This document shows, one piece after another, positions 8,531 through 16,464 of a stretch of 33,956 nt of DNA. The notes beneath the pieces were generated by a model. It did no database searches, was not told where the DNA came from, and worked only from the letters and a program-made list of their open reading frames with translations. The first letter of the stretch is position 1. The number at the start of each line of letters is the position of its first letter. A program made the position numbers and the translations under genes. Source of the DNA: Thermoanaerobaculum aquaticum (GTDB lineage: Bacteria; Acidobacteriota; UBA4820); the NCBI GenBank assembly GCA_020722885.1, contig DYJZ01000010.1, positions 1 to 33,956 of the forward strand, in the 5' to 3' direction.

Positions 8531-9466
8531 ATGGAAAAAGTAGTTGTTATTGGCTCTGGTCCAGCAGGTTTAACTGCCTGCATTTATCTTTCAAGGGCGC
8601 TTTTATCTCCATTGTGCATTGAAGGATTCATCTCTGGAGGGGTTGCAGGAGGACAACTTATGACCACAATAGAGATAGAAAACTTCCCTGGCTTCCCTGA
8701 TGGAATTTCAGGACCCGAACTTATGATGAGAATGAAAACTCAGGCTGAGAAGTTTGGAACCACATTTCTTTCTGAAGATGTGGAAAGTGTCGATTTGAGT
8801 AAAAGACCTTTCAAAGTAAAGAGTACATCTAAAGAAATTGAAGCAGAAACTCTTATAATTTCAACAGGTGCTACAGCAAAAAGGCTACATCTTCCCTCAG
8901 AACAAAAATTCTGGAATAAAGGAATCTCCGCCTGTGCAGTTTGCGACGGTGGTCTTCCCTTTTTCAGAAATCAAATCCTTGCAGTTGTAGGAGGAGGAGA
9001 CTCGGCAATGGAAGAGGCTCATTATCTAACCCATTTTGCTAAAGAGGTAATTTTAATTCATAGAAGAGATTCCTTCAGGGCTTCAAAAGCAATGCAGAAA
9101 AAAGTTTTGTCAAATCCGAAAGTAAAAGTCATAAAAAATAGCGTTGTGGAAGATGTATTTGGGGAAGATTTTCTTGAAGGACTCAAAATCAAGAATCTAA
9201 AAAGCGAAAAGATAGAAGAGATAAAGGTTAGAGGGCTATTTTATGCCATTGGCCACGCACCCAACACCGCCTTTCTTAAAGGGCAAATTAAACTTGATGA
9301 GGAGGGATACATCCAGACAAAACCAGATTCAACAAGGACGAGTGTCGAAGGAGTATTCGCATGCGGGGATGTGAAAGATAAGTATTACAAGCAGGCAATA
9401 ACTGCAGCCGGGTCAGGATGTATGGCTGCCCTTGAATGCGAAAGGTACTTAACCAAAGTGGGTTAA
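8531..9466 (+). CDS. trxB: Thioredoxin reductase (NADPH, FAD flavoprotein)
   Basis: The enzyme passes electrons from NADPH through FAD and a redox disulfide to thioredoxin. The 311-residue product has the FAD dinucleotide motif GSGPAG (8-13). The redox pair is CAVCDG (C135, C138), with V in place of the common T. The NADPH motif GGGDSA is near 155, followed by the HRRD motif, and the C-terminal FAD block ends at GVFACGDV. AAGGGG precedes the ATG. It is last in the ychF-M32-trxB run. A short CTTAACC/GGTTAAG stem (9448-9467) spans the stop codon, but the T-run after it is poor. An orphan promoter-bearing repeat (P2) points back at its 3' end. Confidence 0.95.
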   Translation: MEKVVVIGSGPAGLTACIYLSRALLSPLCIEGFISGGVAGGQLMTTIEIENFPGFPDGISGPELMMRMKTQAEKFGTTFLSEDVESVDLSKRPFKVKSTSKEIEAETLIISTGATAKRLHLPSEQKFWNKGISACAVCDGGLPFFRNQILAVVGGGDSAMEEAHYLTHFAKEVILIHRRDSFRASKAMQKKVLSNPKVKVIKNSVVEDVFGEDFLEGLKIKNLKSEKIEEIKVRGLFYAIGHAPNTAFLKGQIKLDEEGYIQTKPDSTRTSVEGVFACGDVKDKYYKQAITAAGSGCMAALECERYLTKVG

Positions 9467-9514
9467 GTGTTACTTTCATTTTAATCTATTTAATTTTTTT
9501 CGCATCTATCCAGA

Positions 9515-9597
9515 ATCACATCTGTCCAAAATAAATTTTGACAGAACTATCTAAGAAGTCAAAAGCAAAAGTGTCAAGACTATTTAGAAATACTCCG
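9515..9597 (-). repeat. Dispersed repeat family P, orphan copy P2
   Basis: On the minus strand this carries TTGACT (9557-9562), 16 bp, then CAAAAT (9535-9540), identical in layout to the copy before queG. The end has a CTGTCCAAAAT/ATTTTGACAG hairpin. No minus-strand gene follows, so any transcript would run antisense into trxB. Confidence 0.65.
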
Positions 9598-9599
9598 TT

Positions 9600-9793
9600 G
9601 CGAGTGCTCACTAACCGTGTCATTGCGAGCCCCTCTTCGTAGCATCATCCCCCGAAGCAATCATCAACTTTTCAACAAAGGAAGATCACTTCGTTTGCAA
9701 CTGCTTCGAAGTGAACCTCGTGATGACAGTCAAGGATTAGCAACAAAGGTCGATCACTTCGTGTGTCCGTGCCTCGAAGTAAATTTCGTGAGG
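9600..9793. repeat. Palindromic repeat family C, right array with a 68-bp tandem pair
   Basis: It starts with a CATTGCGAG-type unit (GTGTCATTGCGAG...GAAGCAATC). Two tandem units beginning AACAAAGG at 9674 and 9742 follow, each containing GATCACTTCGT, CTCGAAGT or CTTCGAAGT, and TCGTGANGACA. The first unit is the inverse of 5442-5493. A frame open across 9617-9865 on the plus strand is repeat-derived and has no support as a gene. Confidence 0.6.
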
Positions 9794-10037
9794 ACATTAT
9801 CATATAGCTTTGACAGGGGACTTATGGAAATCGCTCAACAGGTTTTTTCAAATACCGCCCATTGAACCCGAAACCTATCTGCCGAGCCTTTTTGAGAACC
9901 AATTGGACAGCATTATAACATATACAGGCATAAAAACAGTGAACCTCGTTTTCAAGCCTCCCTAAAACGCGTCCAGAATCCACAATTTTTGAGGCTAAAC
10001 CTTCCGCTTTCAAATTATCCTCGAAAGCAGTTAGTTA
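9780..10037. repeat. Dispersed repeat family A, copy A2
   Basis: This is a direct repeat of 55-297. Near-identical blocks include TTGACAGGGGACTTATGG, AAATCGCTC-ACAGG, CATTGAACCCGAAACCTA and TTTCAAATTATCCT. It sits immediately upstream of the mraZ promoter, as A1 sits immediately upstream of the tRNA-Val promoter. Confidence 0.75.
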
Positions 10038-10057
10038 ACCTATTCAAAAAAAGGGAC

Positions 10058-10087
10058 TTGACAAAGCACTTTTTTTCCTTTTACAAT
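10058..10087 (+). promoter_or_regulatory. Promoter of the dcw operon (Pmra)
   Basis: A consensus -35 TTGACA (10058-10063) lies 18 bp from a -10 TACAAT (10082-10087). The predicted start is near 10094, inside the MraZ operator repeats. This is the strongest promoter match in the window and the only obvious one for the 13 genes that follow. Confidence 0.75.
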
Positions 10088-10090
10088 ATG

Positions 10091-10120
10091 AGTGGTCCAG
10101 AGTGGTCTGAAGTGGCTAAA
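10091..10120 (+). promoter_or_regulatory. MraZ operator: three GTGG direct repeats at 10-bp period
   Basis: AGTGG begins at 10091, 10101 and 10111, giving three tandem boxes in exact 10-bp register. Known MraZ proteins bind TGGGN or AAGTGG-type direct repeats with this period next to the mraZ promoter. Here the boxes cover the predicted transcription start, which fits autorepression by blocking RNA polymerase. Confidence 0.75.
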
Positions 10121-10154
10121 TTATATAGTTAGCTATATTTAAAAGGGGAAGAAG

Positions 10155-10652
10155 ATGTTCAGAGGCGGAGCCGAAGCAACTGTTGACGAGAAGGGAAGGG
10201 TAAAAATCCCCTCCAAATTTCGTTCTCCCCTTTTAGAGCACTTTGGCCCAAGGGTATATGTTACATCATTTTGGGTCCCTTCTGTTAGAATCTATCCAAT
10301 TTCAGAGTGGGAAAAAATTGAAAAAGTGATGAGCTCATCTGGAGGAGCAAACGATCCGAGAGTGAGAAAATTCCTCTGGATGGCCACAATATTCGGAGAT
10401 GAGCAGGAAATAGATAGTCAGGGAAGAATTCTTATTCCACAAAGACTCAGGAAGTATGCGAGGATGGAAGGAGAAGTAATTTTCTGCGGCTATCCAACAA
10501 ACGATCTTGAAATATGGAATGAAAAACTGTTCTACGAAAAGTTCGGCGAACAGGCAATGTCGGATGAAGATCAGACTTACATCTCAAACCTGATCAAAGA
10601 GGGCTTAAATGGATTATATCCACATACCGGTAATGATAAGGGAGGTAAGTGA
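10155..10652 (+). CDS. mraZ: Transcriptional regulator MraZ
   Basis: This DNA-binding regulator heads the division/cell-wall cluster and in known cases represses its own operon as a ring-shaped oligomer. The 165-residue product shows the two SpoVT-AbrB-like half-domains expected: DEKGRVKIPSKFR near residues 11-23 and DSQGRILIPQRLR near 94-106. The C-terminal tail is slightly longer than in most homologues (about 140-155 residues) because it overlaps rsmH by 44 nt. AAGGGGAAG precedes the ATG. The triple GTGG operator at 10091-10120 is the probable target. Confidence 0.95.
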   Translation: MFRGGAEATVDEKGRVKIPSKFRSPLLEHFGPRVYVTSFWVPSVRIYPISEWEKIEKVMSSSGGANDPRVRKFLWMATIFGDEQEIDSQGRILIPQRLRKYARMEGEVIFCGYPTNDLEIWNEKLFYEKFGEQAMSDEDQTYISNLIKEGLNGLYPHTGNDKGGK

Positions 10653-11532
10653 ACTACTTGAGGTAGAAAACGGAGGGAATTTCGTGGACTGCACAGTAGG
10701 TTTGGGAGGACACGCTGAAGCAATTTTAGGCGCTAATCCCAAATCTTCGCTTTTAGGACTGGATAGAGACTCTTCAGCACTCGATATTGCGAAAGAAAGG
10801 CTATCCCGCTTTGGAGAGAGAGTAAAGCTTTTAAACTGTGACTTCAAAGATGTGGATTTCTGGAAAAGAGAGCTTGTTGAAAGTCCGAATGGTATTTTGG
10901 TTGATCTGGGAATTTCTTCTCTTCAACTTCAACAAGGAAGAGGTTTCAGTTTTAAAGATACTAAATCGCTCGATATGAGAATGGACAGGTCGAAAGGAAT
11001 AACAGTAAAACAGTTTTTAAATACAGCCACTCAGGAGGAAATATCAAAAGTCCTTAAGAATTTCGGTGAGGTAGAAAACAGTGGAAAAATGGCAAAAGCA
11101 ATCGTTGATTTCAGGAAAAAAAAGCCTATTGAAACAGGAAGCGAACTATCAGAAATCATTGTAAGCACATCTCCTTCCTGGAAAAAAGAAAAAATACATC
11201 CTGCCACTAAAATTTTTCAGGCTTTAAGAATATTTGTTAATGACGAACTTACAAACCTTAGCACCTTCATTAAAGAGGCTGTAAAGCTTCTCTCATCTTC
11301 GGGAAAAATAATCATAATTTCATACCATTCCCTCGAAGACAGAATTGTGAAAAAAACCCTTGCAGAATTGAAAAGAGGATGCATCTGCCCTCCAAAACTT
11401 CCAGTGTGCGGTTGCGGACAGAAACCTCTGCTTTCTTATGTTTCAAAGAGCGCCGTAAGGCCCTCCCTTGAGGAGGTTTTAAATAATAATTCATCAAGGA
11501 GTGCAAAGCTAAGATATGGAGTGAAGGTTTGA
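10609..11532 (+). CDS. rsmH: 16S rRNA (cytosine-1402 N4)-methyltransferase
   Basis: RsmH (MraW) methylates N4 of C1402 in the 16S rRNA P-site. The 307-residue protein opens with the family HIPVM segment. The SAM-binding motif VDCTVGLGGHAEAIL is near residues 26-40, followed by GILVDLGISSLQL and the late ISYHSLEDRIVK block. A CICPPKLPVCGCG cysteine cluster near 262-274 is the usual Cys-rich segment. The start overlaps the end of mraZ by 44 nt, so translation is probably coupled. The stop overlaps the TTG start of ftsL (TTGA). Confidence 0.95.
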   Translation: MDYIHIPVMIREVSELLEVENGGNFVDCTVGLGGHAEAILGANPKSSLLGLDRDSSALDIAKERLSRFGERVKLLNCDFKDVDFWKRELVESPNGILVDLGISSLQLQQGRGFSFKDTKSLDMRMDRSKGITVKQFLNTATQEEISKVLKNFGEVENSGKMAKAIVDFRKKKPIETGSELSEIIVSTSPSWKKEKIHPATKIFQALRIFVNDELTNLSTFIKEAVKLLSSSGKIIIISYHSLEDRIVKKTLAELKRGCICPPKLPVCGCGQKPLLSYVSKSAVRPSLEEVLNNNSSRSAKLRYGVKV

Positions 11533-11891
11533 AAAAGATTGATTTTGTTGTAGGGAAACCTATTCCTCAACCTGACAGAAAAGCAGATTCAGACCTTTTG
11601 AAACTTGTCTTTATAACAATTCTAATTGCAATACCGCTTCTTATTTATGTGGCATTGAGCGTCAGTTATATGGCTATTGATTACCAAATTTCTGAACTTA
11701 TAAAACAGAAAGAAGAACTCAATAGAGAGAGAGCTGTTCTACTCCTTGAAAAAGAGAAACTATTAAATCTTGCAAATGTTGAAGAAATTGCTTCAAAAAA
11801 ATTGGGAATGATAAAAGAAAATCCAACGGAAATTAGAATTTCATTTGATGAAGAAACTGTAAAAAAGTTATCCGTCAGGGTGAAGCAATGA
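11529..11891 (+). CDS. ftsL: Cell division protein FtsL (bitopic, coiled-coil)
   Basis: The 120-residue protein has FtsL architecture. A short polar N-terminus is followed by one membrane segment (about 24-48) and a periplasmic leucine/glutamate-rich coiled coil (about 50-80). A short tail contains ASKKLGMI, a pattern seen in many FtsL and DivIC proteins. FtsL joins FtsB and FtsQ in the complex that activates FtsW-FtsI. Sequence conservation in this family is poor, so the call rests on topology, size and position between rsmH and ftsI. It starts with TTG, overlapping the rsmH stop by 4 nt, and overlaps ftsI by 4 nt (ATGA). Confidence 0.82.
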   Translation: MKKIDFVVGKPIPQPDRKADSDLLKLVFITILIAIPLLIYVALSVSYMAIDYQISELIKQKEELNRERAVLLLEKEKLLNLANVEEIASKKLGMIKENPTEIRISFDEETVKKLSVRVKQ

Positions 11892-13603
11892 GAACCTGTA
11901 TCAATAACAAACGTTTTATCATTATAGCTCTTTTTCTTGTTGGCTTTACGATTTTCATTTTCGGAAAACTATTTTATCTTCAGGTTTTAAAATCAGACTA
12001 CTACAAGCAGGAAGCTATTGAGCAGGCACAGGGTGTCGTAAAAATTGATCTTCCGAGAACAGAACTTCTTGACAGAAATGGAGTCATTATTGCCGCAAGT
12101 ATTGAAAAGCCTTCTCTATGTGTTGTAAAGCCAAAGGAGCTCAAAGATATTGACGGGCTTTCAAGAAAAATATCTCGGCTGACAGGAGAAAAGTCCACTT
12201 ATATTGCAGAAAAACTGCGTTCCAGAAAAATTTTCACCTGGCTTGCGAGAAAACTTCCCGAAGAATTAACTGACGAAGCAGAAGAAATTGTTGCCTCATT
12301 TGATGGAGTTTCACTAATAAGGGAATGGGGAAGAGATTATCCCAGAGGGATTTTCGCCTCAAATCTCATAGGAACAGTAGGCGTAGATGGAGGCCTTTCA
12401 GGTCTTGAAGAAAACTGGGAAAGCAGACTTAGCAAAGGACAGAAAGAATATATTGTATTTAGGGTAGGAAAAAAATCGAGACTTTATCCTCTCGGGTTAA
12501 TTGATTCTGTAGTCCCACAGCCAGACAAAATATATTTAACAATTGATGAGGCAATTCAATACCAGGTTGAAAAGACTCTCGACGCTATTTGTGAGAACTT
12601 CAATCCTCTCGGAGCTTGCGCCATTGTTTTATCTGTTCCAGAAGGAGAAATCCTCGCTCTCGGCGTGAGGCCAACATTCGACCCCAACAAACCAGCCGAA
12701 ACGCCCTTTGCAAAATGGAGAAATATAGCGATTTTAGACAGTTATGAACCAGGAAGCACCTTTAAAGCCATTACTCTCGCCACTGCAATTGATTTTGACA
12801 CAAAAAAACCTTATGAAGAGGTTCCTGTCACACCTCTTGTTATAGGGCAGTACACGATTAAAGACGATCATCCACCTCACAAAAATTTCTACTCTCTCGA
12901 AGAGGTTCTTACATACAGTTCAAACTGCGGAGCAGCAAGGATTGGAATGTCAATACCCAGACAAACTTTTTACCAGTACATAAAAAAATTCGGCTTTGGT
13001 TCAGTTACCGCACTTGATTTTAAAGGTCAGAGTGAAGGACTGATAAGACGCCCGGAGGGTATCCCCAATAAGGTGCCCCCATGGTCAGATCTTTCTGCTC
13101 CCTCAATCTCTTTTGGTCAGGAGGTCAGAGCGACTCCTTTACAACTCGCACTGGCTTACGCCACGATAGCCAACAGAGGAATCAAGGTCAATCCAAAAAT
13201 TGAACTTAACTCACCAGATTTGGCACCAGAAAGGGTAATATCTGAAAAAACAGCACAAGTTATCACAAAAATGCTTGTCAATGTGGTTGATGAAGGCACA
13301 GGAAAGGGCGCAAGAATACCATATGTCCGAGTTGCCGGAAAAACCGGAACAGCCCAAAAACTGGGGAAAAAAATTGAGCCAGGAAGAAAAGGAAGAATAG
13401 CCTATTTTGTCGGTTTCGCTCCAGCAGAAAATCCGAAAATTGTAACACTCGTTATGGTTGATGATCCTATTGGGCAGGTTTACGGTGGAACCGTTTCTGC
13501 CCCTGCCTTTGCTGAAATTACATCCTTTGCCCTAAAGAGATTTAACATTGAATCTGAACCTTATACAAAAAACGAAATTGCCCTTCTTACAGGAGGTCTT
13601 TAA
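11888..13603 (+). CDS. ftsI: Peptidoglycan D,D-transpeptidase FtsI (class B penicillin-binding protein)
   Basis: This septal transpeptidase crosslinks new peptidoglycan strands as partner of FtsW. The 571 residues begin with a cytoplasmic stub and one membrane anchor (about 9-30), then the class B dimerisation domain containing RTELLDRNG. The transpeptidase domain has all three penicillin-binding motifs: STFK (catalytic S290, K293), SSN (344-346) and KTGT (485-488). No PASTA domains follow, so it is FtsI-like, not of the SpoVD/PBP2x type. It overlaps ftsL by 4 nt. Its last codons hold the GGAGGT ribosome binding site for murE, which starts at the very next base. Confidence 0.95.
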   Translation: MRTCINNKRFIIIALFLVGFTIFIFGKLFYLQVLKSDYYKQEAIEQAQGVVKIDLPRTELLDRNGVIIAASIEKPSLCVVKPKELKDIDGLSRKISRLTGEKSTYIAEKLRSRKIFTWLARKLPEELTDEAEEIVASFDGVSLIREWGRDYPRGIFASNLIGTVGVDGGLSGLEENWESRLSKGQKEYIVFRVGKKSRLYPLGLIDSVVPQPDKIYLTIDEAIQYQVEKTLDAICENFNPLGACAIVLSVPEGEILALGVRPTFDPNKPAETPFAKWRNIAILDSYEPGSTFKAITLATAIDFDTKKPYEEVPVTPLVIGQYTIKDDHPPHKNFYSLEEVLTYSSNCGAARIGMSIPRQTFYQYIKKFGFGSVTALDFKGQSEGLIRRPEGIPNKVPPWSDLSAPSISFGQEVRATPLQLALAYATIANRGIKVNPKIELNSPDLAPERVISEKTAQVITKMLVNVVDEGTGKGARIPYVRVAGKTGTAQKLGKKIEPGRKGRIAYFVGFAPAENPKIVTLVMVDDPIGQVYGGTVSAPAFAEITSFALKRFNIESEPYTKNEIALLTGGL

Positions 13604-15091
13604 ATGTTTAAGACCACTGTAAGAGAACTTCTAAATGTAATTCCATTCTCCAGTTTTAAGGGAGACACAAAAACAGAAATATGTGGAATATCCTGCAACA
13701 GCAAAGAAATCGAACCTTTAAATGTCTTTGCTGCTTTAAAAGGATTTAAAGAAGACGGAAGAATTTATGCCAGAGAGGCGGTAGAAAAAGGCGCCACTGC
13801 GGTTATTTCCCATTCTGATCCTCCTGAAGATTTTCCTTATAAAGATATACCCTGGATTGTATGCCAGGACGACCGCCTCACTTTCTCGATTGCTTCTTCT
13901 TTTCTATATCCAGTTACTGGAAAAAAACCAAAGCTGGCTGGAATTACAGGAACAAACGGAAAAACTACAATCGTATACCTTCTCCGTTCAATTTTCAGCA
14001 ATTACAGCAAAGGAGCAATTTTAAGCACTATTGAATACGACGATGGAAAGACCCTTAAAAGTGCCCAAAGAACCACTCCTGAAGCAGATTTTATAAAAAG
14101 GTGGCTGTGTAACATCTCGGAGTCAGAAATCCCCTTTGCCGCAATGGAGGTATCTTCTCATTCTCTTGAACTTCATAGGGTTTCTTCGATTGAGTTTGAC
14201 GCAGTTGCTTTTACGAATCTAACCAGAGACCATCTTGATTTTCACAAAACAATGGAAAATTATTATGAAGCAAAGAAAAAAATATTTTCCCTTCTCAATA
14301 AAAATGGATATGTTTTCGTAAATATAGATGATGACTACGGTAAAAGGGTTGTTTCTGAAATCAACTGCCAAAATTTAATCAAGGTTGGCTTTTCTTCTCC
14401 TGCTGACATTTATCCTGAAAATGTGTCTATAGACCTCGACGGAATAAAAGCTACAATCTGTTCTCCATGGGGGCAATTAAATATCGTTTCAAAACTTACT
14501 GGTAAATACAACCTTTTAAATATCTTGTTTGCAGTGGCAATTTCTTTTGCATTTAAGATTGATAAAACGTCCATAGAGAAAGCCATTGCAAATTTTGAAG
14601 GAGTACCTGGAAGACTTCAAAGGGTTGATGCCGGTCAGGATTTTTATGTCTTCGTTGATTATGCCCATTCAGACGACGCTTTAAGAAATGTCCTTCTCAA
14701 TCTTAAGCCTCTGACCAGAGGGAAGCTAATAACGATTTTTGGTTGTGGAGGAGACAGGGACAGGACAAAAAGGCCACTTATGGGAGCAGTTTCTACCAAA
14801 TTAAGCGATGTGGTTATTTTAACCACCGACAATTCAAGAAGCGAAGAACCTGAAGACATTGCAAGAGATATAGAACCTGGAATCTTTTCAGAACTGAACG
14901 ATTCAAAAATTTATATAAAAGAACTTGATCGAAGAATGGCAATACAAAAATCTTTTGAAATTGCAGAAAAAGGGGATGTCGTTTTGATTGCTGGAAAAGG
15001 TCATGAAAGAACCCAGAACATTAAGGGAAATATTTTTCCATTTCACGATCCTTCAGTCGTTCTTAATATTTTGCTGGAGATGAAGAAATGA
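13604..15091 (+). CDS. murE: UDP-MurNAc-tripeptide ligase MurE
   Basis: This cytoplasmic ATP-dependent ligase adds the third amino acid, usually meso-diaminopimelate or lysine, to UDP-MurNAc-L-Ala-D-Glu. The 495-residue protein has the ATP loop GITGTNGKTT (about 112-121) and the Mur ligase central motifs EVSSHSLELHR and NLTRDHLDFH. The C-terminal domain contains GCGGDRDRTKRPLMG and GKGHE. The substrate motif reads DNSRSEEP (409-416). Diaminopimelate enzymes usually have DNPR; the arginine (R412) is kept while the proline is serine, so meso-Dap is the likely substrate but not certain. It abuts ftsI with no gap and overlaps murF by 4 nt. Confidence 0.95.
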   Translation: MFKTTVRELLNVIPFSSFKGDTKTEICGISCNSKEIEPLNVFAALKGFKEDGRIYAREAVEKGATAVISHSDPPEDFPYKDIPWIVCQDDRLTFSIASSFLYPVTGKKPKLAGITGTNGKTTIVYLLRSIFSNYSKGAILSTIEYDDGKTLKSAQRTTPEADFIKRWLCNISESEIPFAAMEVSSHSLELHRVSSIEFDAVAFTNLTRDHLDFHKTMENYYEAKKKIFSLLNKNGYVFVNIDDDYGKRVVSEINCQNLIKVGFSSPADIYPENVSIDLDGIKATICSPWGQLNIVSKLTGKYNLLNILFAVAISFAFKIDKTSIEKAIANFEGVPGRLQRVDAGQDFYVFVDYAHSDDALRNVLLNLKPLTRGKLITIFGCGGDRDRTKRPLMGAVSTKLSDVVILTTDNSRSEEPEDIARDIEPGIFSELNDSKIYIKELDRRMAIQKSFEIAEKGDVVLIAGKGHERTQNIKGNIFPFHDPSVVLNILLEMKK

Positions 15092-16464
15092 AGCAATTTT
15101 CTGCAAAAGAGTTCTTAAAATTTCAGGGAATAAAATTGTCAGGGAACTCTTCTGCTTCCTTCAAAGGATTATCATACGATTCAAGAAACATTAGAGAGAA
15201 CAACCTCTTTGTAGCATTAAAGGGCGAAAAGAACGATGGAAATGCTTTTATCGAAAGGGCATTTGAAAATGGTGCATCGGTTGTTCTTTCTTCAAGGAAC
15301 ACTAACCCACCAGAAAACAAAACTCTTATATTTTCTGAATATCCAGATAAAACAATCCAGGATTTTGCCTCTTATCAAAGAGAAAAATATCGGGGACTTG
15401 TGATAGGTGTGGTTGGCTCAACAGGCAAGACTACAACAAAAGATTTTTGCGCTCAATTTCTTTCCCTTTATGATTTGACATATGCAAGTGAAGGCAATAA
15501 AAACAATCTTCTTGGGGTTCCTGAAGCAATATTAAATGCTGATTACCAGGCAAAATACTGGGTTCTCGAGATGGGAATATCACTCCCTTCAGAAATGGAT
15601 TCTCTGGCGCAAATTGTTAAACCCAACTGTGTTGTTTTTACAAACATAAAGCCGGTTCATACTGAATTTTTAAAATCTCCTGATAACATTTTTAACGAAA
15701 AATCAAAGGTTTTAAAATATCTTTCACCCCCATCCTTCTTTATTTACAACAGAGATGATGAGTATTTGTGCAGACTGCCAGAAATGTTTAATTTTGAAAA
15801 TTATTCATTTGGATTTACAAAGGAATCCGATTTAAAAATGACAGTTCTTGAGGAGATGGGAATAGAAGGATTTAAAGTAAAATTTGATTTCAGAAAACAA
15901 TCGGCAATTCTTAATTTGCCTTTCCTAAATGTAGCGAATTTATACAATTTTTCTGCATCCTACCTTCTCTCACTAATTTTTTACGGAGATATTGGAGTTG
16001 GAAAACAGGTTTTACAAAAACTCACACTTTCGTCCCACCGCGGAAAGATCTACAAATTGAAAAATGGTGTAACTCTCTATGATGACTCATACAACTCAAA
16101 TCCAGAGGCTGTAAAGACTCTTCTTAGTAGTTGCAAATCCTTCAAGGGGAAAATAGTTGCAATTCTTGGAGAAATGCGTGAACTTGGAGATGAAAGTGAA
16201 AGATACCACAGAGAGGTCGGGGAATTATCTTCTCAGATTCTTACTTCTCTTCTTTGTATCGGTGGACAGGGGGCAAAGACGCTTTATGAAGAATTTAGGA
16301 AGACAGGGAAAAAATGCGGCTATTTCAAGAATTGGGAAGAGGGAAAACCTTTTTCAGACTCTTTATTGGAAGAGGGTTCTCTTTTGATAGTTAAAGGATC
16401 AAGGGCAATCTCTCTTGACAGATTGGTTGATGAAATCATTAACCAGATTGGAGTAATAGAATGA
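15088..16464 (+). CDS. murF: UDP-MurNAc-tripeptide-D-Ala-D-Ala ligase MurF
   Basis: MurF adds the D-Ala-D-Ala dipeptide and completes the UDP-MurNAc-pentapeptide. The 458-residue protein has the ATP loop GVVGSTGKTTTK (about 106-117). The Mur ligase central domain includes EMGISLPSEMD and FTNIKPVHTEFL, and the C-terminal domain contains YDDSYNSNP and GEMRELG, both typical of MurF. It overlaps murE and murD by 4 nt each (ATGA). In most dcw clusters mraY follows murF; here murD follows directly. The D-Ala-D-Ala ligase gene (ddl) is not in this window. Confidence 0.95.
   Translation: MKQFSAKEFLKFQGIKLSGNSSASFKGLSYDSRNIRENNLFVALKGEKNDGNAFIERAFENGASVVLSSRNTNPPENKTLIFSEYPDKTIQDFASYQREKYRGLVIGVVGSTGKTTTKDFCAQFLSLYDLTYASEGNKNNLLGVPEAILNADYQAKYWVLEMGISLPSEMDSLAQIVKPNCVVFTNIKPVHTEFLKSPDNIFNEKSKVLKYLSPPSFFIYNRDDEYLCRLPEMFNFENYSFGFTKESDLKMTVLEEMGIEGFKVKFDFRKQSAILNLPFLNVANLYNFSASYLLSLIFYGDIGVGKQVLQKLTLSSHRGKIYKLKNGVTLYDDSYNSNPEAVKTLLSSCKSFKGKIVAILGEMRELGDESERYHREVGELSSQILTSLLCIGGQGAKTLYEEFRKTGKKCGYFKNWEEGKPFSDSLLEEGSLLIVKGSRAISLDRLVDEIINQIGVIE

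Noticed and set aside
5307-9793. CRISPR array
   Set aside because: The repeated units are few, degenerate, partly inverted and unevenly spaced, without uniform spacers or cas genes.
9617-10013. Short open frames on both strands between trxB and mraZ
   Set aside because: They lie entirely in repeat families C and A; their frames are not preserved in the other repeat copies.
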